A DNA stretch of 64,000 nt from Primulina eburnea (GCF_022965805.1 NC_133103.1:29750329-29814328); one strand, 5' to 3'; counted from the stretch's first letter, positions 10,822 through 22,330 are shown. The notes: generated by a model not told the origin, from the sequence alone. Program-made: numbers and translations.

Positions 10822-12716
10822 TGTTTTACCCTGGACCTCTAAAATTGACCCGAAGCTTACCAAACTCCTTAAAATGTCCCAAAACATTTTTAAAATCATT
10901 CCTAGGCAGTAAACTCAAGTACATTTTACAACTTAGCCGATTCGTTTTAAAACTTGGACCGGGTCCCGGTTTTAACCCGAATCGACTCGAAACTTAACCA
11001 AAATTTTCCCAACTTTTTACCACACATAATAAACATAAAAAATGCCCTAAAACCATCAAGGCTAGACCATTAAACTTTTGGCTGATATGCTAGCAAGTTG
11101 CTGGAAAATCATTTTTTTTTGCACAACCCAAGAACAAATCCTCGTTCCCTCAACTTGAGATTTCTCGTCCCTAGCTCTCGCCCGAGCGAATTGACCCTGC
11201 ACCAGGCCCTATACTCGACCCTCAGACATAAATTAAGACCATGGTTAAGCCCTTTTTAACTCAGAACCAGCACCTAAGCCCCAAAAATCAGAACCATGAC
11301 AGCAGATACAAGAGACTCAAACTGTGCAGCTTTCATGTTTCTGGTGGTACAGCTTTCTCCAGCCAAACAATCCACAAACCACCTTAAGGCTCATCCTAGG
11401 ACCCTTAGAGACTGCCTAAATCATAACCAAGAGCCCCAACCCACCCCCTGGCTGAAACCATAAGCTCAAACACCTACAGCCCCTACATGCACCCCAATTC
11501 TGAGCAGCTGTAGTTTTCTCGTTGCAGCCTTCTATACAGCCAACCAGCTCATGAACCACCACACCAAGACTCATCCTAGGACTCTAAGACATGGCCCAAA
11601 CCATAGACAAGAGCCCTGGACCAGCCTTACGCTGAACAACAAGATCCAACACCTACAGCCCCTACATGAACCTTGCTACAAATGTCGACCTACAACCATA
11701 ACTCCGATCGTTAAGCCCCCTAGGCTCGATCCATTCATGACACCAACAAGGTGCCCCACTTTATTTAAGTCCTATCAGCCCTTTAACACCGAAAACCAGC
11801 AGACCCTTGCAAAAGAATCGTAAAACATGAGCATGCAACGATAAAAATGCAATTTTTTTTTCATATCAACCATCAACGAAATGCTCACACAATATGGATC
11901 GAAATTTTTACCTGCATTAACATAAATTTTCGCATAATATCAGTGTGTATGATGCACAAAGGAATAAACATGTGTGCCTTGATGTATTTTACGCAAGAAC
12001 GTCAGAGAAACAAGCGTCGGGGGAAATTTTCTTACAAGAAAATGCTTGGCTGAAACCTTGCTGTTGGGGGAGTGCTGAAGCCGAGAGAAATGAGCTGAGT
12101 GGAGGGTAGTGTCAGCTATTTAGTTAGTTTTAGGCTTTAGGTTTAAGTTTAGGTAATAATTAAATAATTGAATAATAGATAATGGGCCTAAATTTGATAA
12201 TTAAAAGTTTAAAAAGTTATTTAAGCCCAATAAGCTTAAAAGTAGGTCTATTAAATCCAAACACACTCCCGAAAAATATTTCGTGTTGACAAGATTTTTG
12301 AAATAGTAGCCGAACCCTTAAAAATTCCCCTAATTCGATAACATTTACGTACCGTAAAAATAAACCCTACGGGTAAAAATACCCTATAATATCCTATTTT
12401 GAAAAATACCTGTAAAAACATCTCATTTTAATTAATAAAAATTAATCATGTAATAAAATAATTTTCATGAAAATTCGCAGTTCCTCGTTCGAGCGTGAAA
12501 TGCACATAGAAACCCTAATGCATTAACTGATAAAATTCATGAAATAAATCCCTATCATGAAATAGTTATGCATAAAATGTATGAAAACAATTAAACACAA
12601 ACTAATAAAATAAACATGTATTTTATGCTTTAAAAGAATTTAATAAAATACCAAAGAAATTTAATAATTTGCATGCACGTGGTTCACGTGGACTTTCAGA
12701 TTTTCGATACGTTACA
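10822..12716 (-). mobile_element. Right (5') LTR of the LARD-like element, second segment
   Basis: This continues the LTR after the copia insertion. About 11367-12716 matches 2359-3685 closely, ending ACGTTACA as in the left LTR. The pairing across 8 kb is the main evidence that the whole span 2262-12716 is one element. Nothing coding is visible. Confidence 0.75.
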
Positions 12717-13591
12717 CTTGCAATAAAAACGTGAGGGGAGGAAGTTTTATTCATATATCATACCAACCCAAACCATAATCTGAAAAATCATGCATGGACC
12801 GAAATTAATCACATGATGCGAAAAAAAATCGCATGTATATGACTTGAATGATGTAAAAATGAAATTACATGGTGTGCCTTGATGAATTGTGCTCGAAAAC
12901 TTTGTAGAATATCGCGTCTGAGAGGCACCGGAGAGACGGGGAGAAGGTTTGCTTGAAGGCTAAAGGAGGACCAAAGCTTCTTCCAGCAAAGTGTTGCTAA
13001 AACCGAGGGGAGATGCTGCTGAAAGGAGGGTGTGGGTGGCTGCTGAGGTTTAGGGTAGGCTTATGTGGTAGTTAAATAGAAAACAAATCACAATTAGGCC
13101 CTTAATTATAATTTAGAAGGGACTAAAATGATCTTTGAGTCCAATTAGCAATAAAACAAGCCCAGCACGTCCAAAAATGCTCTCGAAAAATATTTCATTT
13201 TGGTACGTTTTTTAAAATATCGCCCAAGCCCTCAAAAAATCCTCCGAATCGTTAAAATTTGTGTATCAATTAAAAATATACTCTAGCGGGTAAAAATACC
13301 CAACAAAGCCCATTTCTTGTAAAATACACTTAAAACACCTTATATTAATAAATAAAAATTAAACATGTAATAAAAATAATTTTCCTGATAATTCCTCGGT
13401 CTATGTTCCTCGATCGAGAGCAAAAGGCACTTAGAAACCATACTGCGTGAACTTTTTAAGATGATCGTGAAATGAATCCTATCAAGTAATAATTATGCAT
13501 TAAATGCATAAAAATAAATAAACACATCTTTTAAATAAAACCTTAGATTTCATGCATTCAGGTTACGTAAATTAAATTCTTGCACAGTACA
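12717..13591 (-). mobile_element. LTR fragment (3' LTR) of the first Tekay-like chromovirus
   Basis: AT-rich, non-coding. On the minus strand it begins TGTACTG directly after the purine tract complementary to 13592-13606, which follows the end of the chromodomain pol. The pattern copies the one at 50106/50107 in the second Tekay-like element. Its left part is cut at 12716 by the LARD-like element, which therefore probably inserted into this LTR. I could not confirm a target duplication because the far LTR is damaged. Confidence 0.6.
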
Positions 13592-13619
13592 AATCTTCTC
13601 CCCTTAAATAAAATTTTAT

Positions 13620-14060
13620 CCTCGAAATTAAAACATACCGAATAACTCTAGGTAGCGAATTCTAATCTCGGTCTCCGTCTCCCATGAGGATTTTTCCTCG
13701 GAATGATTTAGCCACTTGACTTGGGCCATATGGATCACCTTGTTCTGGAGCCCTCTTCTCCTGTCTGTCCAGTATCTGTGTGGGTTTCTCCTCGAATGAC
13801 AGGTGCGGTGTGTGCTGTAGTGGCTCATAGTTTAGCACATGCGAAGGATTCAATATGTACTTCCGCAGCATAGAGACGTGGAAACATTATGAACTCCCTC
13901 CAGATTTGGCGGTAAAGGATCTACTGTATGCGAGTGTCCCAACTCTCTCTAAGATCTCGAATGGTCCGATGATTCTAGGGCTAAGGCTGGCCCTTCTTCC
14001 TTGAACCTCACCACGCCCTTCATCGGTGCGACTTTCACAAACACATGATCCCCTACTGCG
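13620..14060 (-). pseudogene. pol: Tekay-like pol C-terminus with chromodomain remnant
   Basis: Minus-strand frames around 13628-13871 give 'MLRKYILNPSHVLNYEPLQ', then 'FEEKPTQILDRQEKR', a remnant of the chromodomain tail of chromovirus integrase. The same region of the second element (50197-50397) reads similarly and continues to 'AKWLNHSEEEAT', the chromodomain core. Here the core is frame-shifted after 'LDRQEKR'. Chromodomains direct integration to marked chromatin (family knowledge). Not functional as it stands. Confidence 0.7.
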
Positions 14061-14063
14061 AAC

Positions 14064-15030
14064 TCAAGATCTCGACGCCTCTGATCTACATAACTCTTCT
14101 GACAGGCTCTGAGCGGTCCTCATCCTGTCTCGAATTCTGGCCACTAACTCTGCGGTCTGCCTGACGACATCAGGACCCAAATCTGGTCTCTCTCCCACCT
14201 CATCCCAATACACTGGCAACCTACACTTCCTCCCCACAGTGACTCGTATAGAGCCATAACGATCGAAGCCTGATAACTGTTGTTGTATGTGAACTCCACA
14301 AGAGGTAACTTCAGCTCCCATCTGCCCTGCAAGTCGATCATGCAAGCTTGTAGTAGGTCCTCCAGAATCTGAATCACCCCCTCTGACTGTCTGTCTGTCT
14401 GAGGATGGATAGCAGTACTGAACAGTAACTTAGTACCCTATGCCTAGTGTAGAGTCTTCTAGAACGCAGACGAGAACCTCGAATTCCCTGTTTGATACAA
14501 TGGACACTGGAATCCCATGCAGTCTGACTATCTCTTTGATGTATAGCTCTGCGTACTGAGTCATGATGAAAGTCTTCCTAATAGGTAGGAAACGAGCTGA
14601 TTTTGTGAGCCAATCAACAATCACCCAAATGGCATGAAATCCTCTAGTAGTACTCGGAAGCCCTGTCACAAATTCCATAGTGATTTTCTCCCATTTCCAC
14701 TCGGGAATAGGGAGTGGTCTCATCTTTCCTGCAGGTCTCCGATGCTCTGCCTTCACCTGCTGACAAGTCAAACACTCGGAAACGAATCGCAAAATATCTC
14801 GCTTGACACCCGACCACCAATAAAGAGTCTGAAGGTCTTTATACATCTTTGTACTCCCTGGATGGATGGAGTACGGGATGTTGTGGGCCTCGCTAAAGAT
14901 ATCTACTATTAGGGAATCATTGTCAGGAACCCATAGACAGTCCCTATATCTGACTATGTCATCCACAAATGAATACATTCTATGGCCCTTAGCCTTGTTC
15001 CTCTGCCTCCACTTTTGCAACTGCTTGTCA
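14064..15030 (-). pseudogene. pol: Tekay-like integrase, broken
   Basis: The main frame 14430-15020 includes a zinc-binding part ('FVSECLTCQQVKAEHRRPAG') and the catalytic-core start ('WKWEKITMEFVTGLP', 'VIVDWLTKSARFLPI', 'ELYIKEIVRLHGIPVSIVS'). The first catalytic Asp of the usual 'DFVTGLP' is replaced (MEFVTGLP), and the second (usually SDRD) reads SNRE. The frame then shifts; 14144-14377 continues with 'MIQILEDLLQACMIDLQG' and 'LPLVEFTYNNSYQASI'. The missing catalytic residues show a dead copy. Confidence 0.8.
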
Positions 15031-15130
15031 GAATTCTGCCTTACCCAAATTTTGTCCTCAATTTCGGTTGTACTGTTGGAGTAGCAAGAATTGGGGCATC
15101 GCCCCTGGCATAAACTGCAAGCTCAAATCT

Positions 15131-15600
15131 CTAAATCTCCGCCTGTAACGGTCTCTGTACTGACAGATGAGCAATCACTGCGTGTTTCTTGCTCAGAGCG
15201 TCTGCAACCACATTAGCCTTACCCGGATGGTAACTAATGTCACAGTCATAATCCTTCACTAGCTCTAGCCATCTCCCCTGCCTCATTTTCAACTCTTTCT
15301 GTGTGAAGAAGTACTTCAGGCTCTTGTGATCAGTGAAAATCCTGGACTTCTCTCCATACAAATAGTGTCTCCAAATATTCAGGGAAAATACCACTGCCGC
15401 TAGCTCGAGGTCATGAGTCAGATAGTTATTCTCATGGACATTTAGCCGTCTGGACGCGTATGCTATAAGTCTGTCATGTTGCATCAGAACTGTGGCCAAA
15501 CCGAGCTTCGAAGCATCTGTGTTAACCACAAACTCACTCTGCCCTGATGGCATAGCTAGAACTTGTGTTGTGATCAATGCTAACTTCAGTCTGTCAAAGT
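15131..15600 (-). pseudogene. pol: Tekay-like RNase H
   Basis: Frame 15131-15577 contains '[18 protein letters not shown]', '[19 protein letters not shown]', '[19 protein letters not shown]', '[20 protein letters not shown]' and '[13 protein letters not shown]', the full set of gypsy RNase H landmarks including catalytic D, E and D. It is the best-preserved domain of this copy. It is closely similar to 51622-52125 in the second Tekay-like element. Confidence 0.85.
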
Positions 15601-16070
15601 TCTCCTGGATCTCAGATCCCTAGATAAACTTGGCATTCTTCTTCATCAAGGTGGTCATAGGCACCGCGATAGAAGAGAATCCTTGAATGAATTTCCTTTC
15701 GTACCCAGCCATTCCCAAGAAGCTACAGATCTTTGTCACGCTTTTATGCACTGGCCAATCTTTGACTGCTTCGACCTTATTGGGGTCTACCTCAATACCA
15801 TCCCGAGATACAATGTGGCCCAAAAATGCCACTCTGTCATGCCAAAACTCTCACTTATTGAACTTGGCATACAATCGTCTGTCTTGTAATGTCTGCAGTA
15901 CGGTCCTAAGGTGCTGACTGTGCTCCTCCCTGCTCTTCGAATAGATCAGGTGCTGACTGTGCTCCTCTCTGTCTGGTGAGATGGCTGAAACATCGTCAAG
16001 GAAAACACTTGAGAACTCACTGACCACATCCACGTCCTTGAGCCTCTGACTGACTGGCTTTGACACTGAT
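15601..16070 (-). pseudogene. pol: Tekay-like reverse transcriptase, most of the domain deleted
   Basis: 15620-15832 covers the RT thumb/connection ('FLGHIVSRDGIEVDPNKVEAV'). 15851-16066 starts with 'VVSEFSSVFLDDVSAISPD', the protease-to-RT linker, and then jumps to 'REEHSQHL', which normally follows the catalytic YxDD region. The RT fingers and palm are therefore missing. The joint carries a short duplication: 'EEHSQHL' occurs twice about 15 residues apart. Upstream gag and protease are absent; at 16071 unrelated sequence begins. Confidence 0.75.
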
Positions 16071-16546
16071 ACAATGTGATACTCACGGGAAATTCAGGGT
16101 CCGATCCACGCAAGCGTCACTAATCCAGACACGAGCTTCAAAATTACCCTGAGCCTGAAATCACAAATAAGACCGTTAGGAGGGGGCCAGGAGGGTGTCC
16201 TGGCGTAGCCCCTCCGACGCTCAAGTCCATGGGGTATCACCAGTCTCCCCCTCCCGAGTCGAACTGAATCGTAGGTTCAAAGTTCGATTAATTGTGTTGT
16301 CCTTGGTTTACCGGCGATGAGGACGGACCGTGCCAGAAAAAGTAATTTTGTTTGTCGTTAACGAACGATGTTCACCGCTATTACGGGGATCGACCTGCCG
16401 GACATAAAATAATTTTCCTGAAATTTTTTTCAGAAATCACACAACCACTCGCAAGGGAAATCACACAAATCGAATCGTAATCTTCTCCTGGAAGGGAGGA
16501 AATCAAATCAGAATCCTGCCTTGAAAAGAAAGATTTGGGCTCCCCC

Positions 16547-16554
16547 TATAAATA
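16547..16554 (+). promoter_or_regulatory. Candidate TATA box for + strand (antisense) transcription
   Basis: TATAAATA in the context CTCCCCCTATAAATATAGAC, followed by a CT-rich stretch typical of plant core promoters. It is the nearest good promoter upstream of the intron-containing + strand gene at 17331-19513. Distance from TATA to the ATG is about 780 bp, so a long GC-rich leader is implied (inference). Confidence 0.5.
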
Positions 16555-16649
16555 TAGACTCCTTCCCCACTTCATTCTCACTTCTCCCTCTGAATTACCC
16601 CTACGATACATTCTATAATCCCCCTTCGTTTACGCCTCATCCCTCCCAC

Positions 16650-17190
16650 AACCGACCACCACCTCGCCAAGCGTCGCCTACGCCCTACCCCCCGCGCACG
16701 CTCGTTGCTAGTCACTGCCGCACGCTCGCTCTGCTGAGTGCTCGCCCCTACCAAGCCTCGCCGCACGCTCGCCCCTGCCGAGCCAGCTGCAGCTCGCCCC
16801 TGCCGAGCTCTACTGTACGCTCGCCCCGCCGAGCCCTGCTGGCACGCTCGCCCCCGCCGAGCCCATCGCACGCTCGCCTGCCGACGCTCGCCCCTGCCGT
16901 GCATCGCCCTTCGCCGATCGCCCAAACACACCACCACCAACACCCCCGCCCCCCCCCACCCCAGCGACGGTCGCCCCTGCTGAGGCATCCACGCTCGCCC
17001 ATTGCCCCAGCTCGCCGCGCGCCCACGCTCGCCCCGTCGAGCAATCCACGCTCTCCCTGCCGAGCATCCACGCTCGCCCGGCCCCACTCGCCGTGCGCCC
17101 CACGACGCCCCTGTCCGAGGTAGCATCCACGCTCGCCCCGTGCCCCAGATCGCCGAGCGCCCCGACGGCTCGGCCCTGGTCCCTCCGCAC
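16650..17190 (+). repeat. GC-rich degenerate repeat based on CGCTCGCCCCTGCCGAGC
   Basis: Dozens of imperfect copies of CGCTCGCCC and CTGCCGAGC, with variable spacing of roughly 17-35 bp. It opens long frames on both strands (up to 207 codons) rich in Arg, Ala, Pro and Gly. These are side effects of low-complexity GC DNA and I do not call them genes. Confidence 0.75.
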
Positions 17191-18234
17191 TGCTCGACCA
17201 TCCCTGCAACGACGGGTAGCCAGCCCTTTACCTGCGCAATCTCTTGCTGTCCTTATCCCTCGAGAATTTTTCACGTCTCGCACCGGGTCAGTTCTCATCC
17301 TTATCATGTTGTTTAGTTATCCTTAGCATTATGTCTTCTTCCATGATTCCATTCCGAGTCTAGTTCTTCGAGTGGTTCCGAGAGATCTAACGGGTCTAGT
17401 GAGTCCAGCAAGTCTAGCAGGCTTAGCATGTCCAGCGAGTCTAGCCAGGGTAGGACTTCCCTAGCTGATCCTGATTTTACCCTTGATCCTCCTGAGGAGG
17501 AAGTCCCCACTCATAGTCGTCCGGGTAAGGAAGTCCGACACGTGGTCCAACAAATGAATATATCTGAAGCAGATAACCTATGATACTGTCACTTGTCATC
17601 CCACATCCCTCCTGGTAGCGAGTCAAAACTTAGGACTCTGTGGCATATTCCTTCCTCTCACCAGATCCTCATCCCTAGCCCAGAGGACCGACCTTATCTA
17701 GCCCCTAAGGGCTATATAAATTCTTTCAGCATCATTTTGATGCAGGTCTCCGTTTCCCTTTGTGCGATTTTTTCCAAGAACTGAGCAAGTACTATCAAGT
17801 GCACTTAGGTTTACTCACGCCCAATGCTTTCCGTTTAATAAGTTGCTTCGCTGTGTTACTCAAGGCCTTAGACCTCCCTTTAAATTGCACCACCTTCTCC
17901 TACTTCTTAGTTCTGTCCAGATCAAAAGATGGACCTTTTTATGTAACCTCCCGGTCTAGCCACAAACTTTTCGATGGGGCACCCAATCATGTGAAGGACT
18001 GGAAAAAATATTTCTTCTTTATCCAGCCACCCAAAGAATTGACTTGCTTTACTGATTGGTACCATGCCTTCACTAAACCCAAATTTTCCAAGAGTTATAA
18101 GAAAGATAAGGAGTATCTACAGATAATGAGTGCACTAGGAGACCGATGCTTTAACATTCCCAAACTTCTATCTGAAGATCTCCTGTGTCACGCTGGGTTA
18201 AGTCCCGCGGAAATTGAGCTGAAGGAGAATGCTG

Positions 18235-18327
18235 GTAGATACTCTCACTTTTCGTGCTTTTCGTCTTTCTTTTGCTTAGTATGTTACTTGATAACATTTT
18301 TATTTGGTTTATTGTCTCTGTTTGCAG
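18235..18327 (+). other. Intron 1 of the antisense gene
   Basis: 93 bp from GTAGAT to TTTGCAG, T-rich, with no open continuation that resembles the flanking protein. It joins '...IELKENAG' to 'TRVMNALFLREL'. The long unspliced frame through it encodes a hydrophobic stretch that is probably not translated. Confidence 0.65.
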
Positions 18328-18908
18328 GTACTAGAGTCATGAATGCCCTATTTCTCCGTGAACTTTCCAAGAAGAACGCCGAGGGTTCCTCATCAGCACC
18401 TCAGAAGTCAGTTATTCCGGCAGTCATGACGGGCACAAAAGGAGATTGTTTTGTCGCTGAGAAAAAGAAAACCGGTTCTTGCTCTACTACTGCGCAGAAG
18501 TCCGCTAGCTCCCCTACTGCTGTGAAGAAGAAGAAGACCGGCTCCTCCTCCTCTGCCCCAAAGCGAGCTTCCTCTCCCCCTCCCCGTGCCAAGTCTCCTC
18601 GTCCGTCTGGCAAGCAAAATGCATCAACTACTCCTAGCCCGTCAGTCCCGCATTCTGGTAAGCACAAGATTTCTGAGATCTCAGTCGTGTCGGTCTCTTC
18701 TCCAGAAGGGTCAGGGTCGGATGAGGAGCCTCCCCCTGCATCAGGGGTACATCCTCTATACACACCAGATACAGCCATTGTGGGGCGGGGTCCTACTCAG
18801 CTGGCTCAAAAGATAATGTATCAACTTCTTTCCGAAGCGGATGCGGCGTTCATTAATTCACTGGGGTGGTCTGACCTCACTCGTCGGAAATGCAGCAGCA
18901 TCACTGAG

Positions 18909-18994
18909 GTATATTTCTCTTTCTACTCTCTAGATTAATGTCCAATACATGTATGATTTCCTTGTCATCTTTTAACTCTTGTCTATTTACCCAG
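18909..18994 (+). other. Intron 2 of the antisense gene
   Basis: 86 bp from GTATAT to TTACCCAG, T-rich. The frame before it ends in a stop within the intron, and splicing joins it to 'GMMYIGELVERANTTRS', which opens the coiled-coil exon. Confidence 0.65.
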
Positions 18995-19736
18995 GGCATG
19001 ATGTACATAGGGGAGTTGGTGGAGCGTGCCAACACCACTCGATCTACTGCCTGCCAAGACTTGCGCGAGGGCATGGCTCTTCGTGAACAGCTCCAAGCTA
19101 CTATCGATGAGATGAAAGCGTCACATGCTAAGGAGCTTTCGGAGTCCCAAGCTCGAGGTGACGAGCTTCTGAAGGAAAAACAAGAGTTTCTGAAAGAGAA
19201 ACACGAGCTCCAGCGACTGACAGAGGACCAAGCTAAAGAGATCCAGAAGTTAAAGACAGATTTAAAGAATTCGCAGGCTGAGCTCGAAGATGCCAAGGTG
19301 CGACACGTTGCAGAAGCTTCCTCCTTCAAAGAGGAATTTCTCAAATCCGAAGAATTTGTCGAGATCTGTGGCCCGAAAGCTTTTCACTACCTGGGGGTGG
19401 GTTTTGAGGGTGCAGTCGGCCTTTTCCATGCTCCGGGCTATCCTCCACCAGGCGCCCCTACTGACTTTATCGACTTGGAGGGCTTCATATCGAGTCTCCC
19501 CCCCGATTCCTAGATTGAGCTCCTTTATTTATGTTATTTTCTGCATTGTTTTATTTTCCATAGGATTATGCGACTTTTGGGACGTTTACATTTGGCAATT
19601 TCCTTTTGCGCACTTTTGACATGTACGAACTCGTTTTATTTATGCAACCTTGAGTATTTTGCATTTGAATTTACTGCTTCTCACGAGTTTGTCTCTGATA
19701 CTATTAACTTGTTAGGGCAAATAAAATCATCAGCCT

Positions 19737-20905
19737 CTAACTCCTCTGCTAGGTCATACCTTAACAGGAAAATAAAAATCAACCACCTTCCCCTTCTAAC
19801 TCCTCTGCTAGCGACACCTTAGCAGGAAAATAGGAATTCACCATCTCCACCTTCTAACTCCTCTGCTAGGTGACACCTTAGCAGGAAAATAAAAATCAAC
19901 ACCATCACCCTCTAACTCCTCTACTAGGTCATACCTTAGCAGGAAAATAAAAATCAACCACCTCCACCCTTTAACTCCTCTGCTAGGTGACACCTTAGCA
20001 GGAAAATAGAAATTCACCATCTCCACCTTCTAACTCCTCTGCTAGGTGACACCTTAGCAGGAAAATAAAAATCAACACCATCACCCTCTAACTCCTTTAC
20101 TAGGTTATACCTTAGCAGGAAAATAAAAATCAACCACCTCCACCCTTTAACTCCTCTGCTAGGTGACACCTTAGCAGGAAAATAAAAATCAACCACCTCC
20201 ACCCTTTAACTCCTCTGCTAGGTGACACCTTAGCAGGAAAATATAAATTCACCATCTCCATCTTCTAACTCCTCTGCTAGGTGACACCTTAGCAGGAAAA
20301 TAAAAATCAACACCATCACCCTCTAACTCCTCTACTAGGTCATACCTTAGCAGGAAAATAGAAATCAACACCACCACCTTCTAACTCCTCTGCTAGGTGA
20401 CACCTTAGCAGGAAAATAGAAATTAACACCATCACCACCCTCTAACTCCTCTGCTAGGTGACACCTTAGCAGGAAAATAGAAATCAACACCATCACCTTC
20501 TGACTCCTCTGCTAGGCGACACCTTAGCAGGAAGATAGAAATTTCTCTCCGCCTCAACTCTGCTCCTCTACTAAGCACAGCCTAAGTAGGAAAATAAAAT
20601 TTCTCTCCGCCCCAACTCTGCTCCTCTACTAGGCGATGCCTTAGTAGGAAAATAAAATTTTCTCTCCACCCTCTGACTCTACTCCTCTACTAGGCGATGT
20701 CCTTAGTAGGAAAATAAAATTTCTCTCCGCCCCAACTCTGCTCCTCTACTAGGCGATGCCTAAGTAGGAAAATAAAATTTTTCTCTTCGCCCCAACTCTG
20801 CTCCTCTACTAGGCGATGCCTTAATAGGAAAATAAAATTTTTCCCTGCCCCACTCTACTCCTCTACTAGGCGATGCCTTAGTAGGAAAATAAAAATCAAC
20901 ACCAT
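19737..20905 (-). repeat. 59-bp minisatellite, about 20 units, in the Tat 3' untranslated region
   Basis: Units start at about 19741, 19800, 19858, 19916, 19975, 20033 and so on to 20858, a period of 57-61 bp. Two subfamilies exist: TGCTAGGTGACACCTTAGCA-type units up to about 20560, and CTACTAGGCGATGCCTTAGTAGG-like units after that. The core is a near palindrome (TGCTAGGT/ACCTTAGCA), so each unit could fold. Short minus-strand frames in it repeat the same peptide and are not genes. Tandem arrays in the hypervariable 3' untranslated region are a known trait of Tat/Ogre elements and a source of satellites. Confidence 0.9.
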
Positions 20906-21010
20906 CATAATATACCAACATTCATAAATTCGAAAAGAAGAACTTGATTTTATTGAGTTCCAATGGAGTACATAAGAAAGTTCAGAAAGTAAAATACATC
21001 GACGACAGAA

Positions 21011-22330
21011 TTAAGAATAATACTTCCTAAGGTGATAAGCATTCCAAGGCCTCTTCAAAGCTTTGCCTTGTGTATTCTCCAAGTAATAGGCTCCAGAGCT
21101 CAGTCTCTCGATCACCTTGAAGGGACCCTCCCACTTTGGGTCCAATTTTCCCCTCTGCTCTTCTTGCACCTTCCTTAGGACCAAATCACCCACTTGAAAG
21201 TTTCTCTGCACGACTCTCCGATTATAAGACTGTGCAATGCGGTTCTTATAAGCTTCCAGTTGAATGCTGGCAGACTCTCTCTTTCCCTCCAACAGATCAA
21301 GGTCAGTAGCGCGTCTCGCACCATTGTCCTCGTCATAAAACATCACCCTTGACGATTCCAACCCGATCTCAGCCGGGAGCACTGCTTCAGTACCATAAAC
21401 CAAACCGAAAGGAGTTTCTTTGGTTCCTTCTCTCGGAGTGGTTCGGTATGCCCATAAGACACTTGGTAGCTCATCCACCCAATTGCCTTTAGCTTTGCCC
21501 AGTCGAACTTTCAGACCCTGCACCAGCGTCCGATTAGTCACCTCTACCTGGCCATTACTCTGCGGGTAAGCTACAGAGGTAAAGACCTGTTGGATCTTCA
21601 TCTCCTTACACCAAGCTTGGATCTTGGCCCCTTGGAACTGTCTCCCATTATCGGATATCAGTCTCCTGGGTACCCCGTATCTACATACTATATTCTTCCA
21701 CTAGAACTTCATGACGTCATTCTCAGTAGATTCTGGCCAACGGTTCTGCCTCCACCCATTTTGAGAAATAGTCAACCGATACCAAAAGGAATTTCTTCTG
21801 AGCAGGAGCTGTAGGAAAAGGTCCCACAATATCCATTCCCCACTGGTCAAAAGTACAGGCAGCCAGTGACAGTCTTCATCATGGTCGCTGGCCGGTGATG
21901 CAATCGAGCATGACGTTGACAACTATCACAAGACATCACTAACTCTTGAGCATCATACAGTATCGAGGGCCAAGAATAACCGGCGAGCATCACTTTCCTC
22001 GCCAATGCATAAGCCCCTAGATGATTTCCACAACATCCCTCGTGAACCTCTCGGAGCACATAATCAGCCTCTGTATAACTCAAACATCGAAGAAGCAGCC
22101 CTACAAAAGATGTTCTAAACAACACATCTCCGACCATCACATAACGTGAACATTTCATCTTCAACTTACGAGCTTCGCGAGGGTCATCGGGAAGCTTTCC
22201 CTCTTTCAAATAATCAGTTATTGCGGTTCTCCAATCCTCCTCCTCCTGTTCAACTGCGGGTGAACTCGTTTGAGGTGTGAGTTCAATTTGAAATACCACA
22301 TCTCTAGTCTTCCAACTCCCCATTGTCCCA
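21011..22330 (-). pseudogene. pol: Tat-type integrase
   Basis: The zinc-binding part lies in 21847-22494 ('HEGCCGNHLGAYALARKV', 'LVMSCDSCQRHARLHHRPA', an HHCC set). The C-terminal half lies in 21011-21601 ('VAYPQSNGQVEVTNRTLVQ' with the catalytic Glu, 'WAYRTTPREGTKETPFGLV', 'KWEGPFKVIERLSSGAYYL'). Between them (about 21602-21846) the frame is broken and the first catalytic Asp region is only readable in pieces. The element ends 21 kb-side with 'NAYHLRKYYS', a normal Tat integrase end, then a short gap and the minisatellite. Confidence 0.85.

Larger units (their letters stand above)
16072..17330 (+). mobile_element. LTR/leader-like region at the 3' end of the Tat element, GC-rich with a + strand promoter
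   Basis: Begins TGATACTCACGGG next to the broken Tekay copy. It contains no recognisable gene. A clear TATA box in + orientation (16547-16554) is followed by a pyrimidine-rich leader and a long GC-rich repeat (16650-17190). By position it would be the 3' LTR or 3' untranslated part of the minus-strand Tat element, or the 5' leader of the + strand antisense gene that follows. I cannot define its right LTR border. Confidence 0.4.
17331..19513 (+). pseudogene. Intron-containing antisense gene of the Tat element (plant mobile-domain-like, coiled coil), disrupted
   Basis: Probable start ATG at 17331 ('MSSSMIPF'), then a Ser-rich stretch ('SSESSKSSRLSMSSESS') in a shifted frame. An in-frame TGA lies at 17581 and a further shift at about 17700. 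The body follows: 'AGLRFPLCDFFQELSKYY', 'LTPNAFRLISCFAVLL', 'VKDWKKYFFFIQPP'. Two introns with GT-AG borders are visible at 18235-18327 and 18909-18994. Exon 2 is Lys/Ser/Pro-rich; exon 3 is a Glu/Lys coiled coil ending 'GFISSLPPDS'. Tat/Retand elements are known to carry antisense ORFs between pol and the 3' LTR, and this one sits exactly there, opposite to the pol at 21011-25768. Its function is unknown. The shifts make an intact product unlikely. Confidence 0.7.

Noticed and set aside
16578..17307. Long overlapping frames (up to 207 codons) on both strands in the GC-rich block
   Set aside because: Composition is Arg/Ala/Pro/Gly low complexity on all frames and follows directly from the CGCTCGCCCC repeat. 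No domain is visible.
19737..20905. CRISPR-like array
   Set aside because: Regular 59-bp units have no distinct unique spacers, the genome is a plant's, and the repeat lies in a retrotransposon 3' region. It is a minisatellite.
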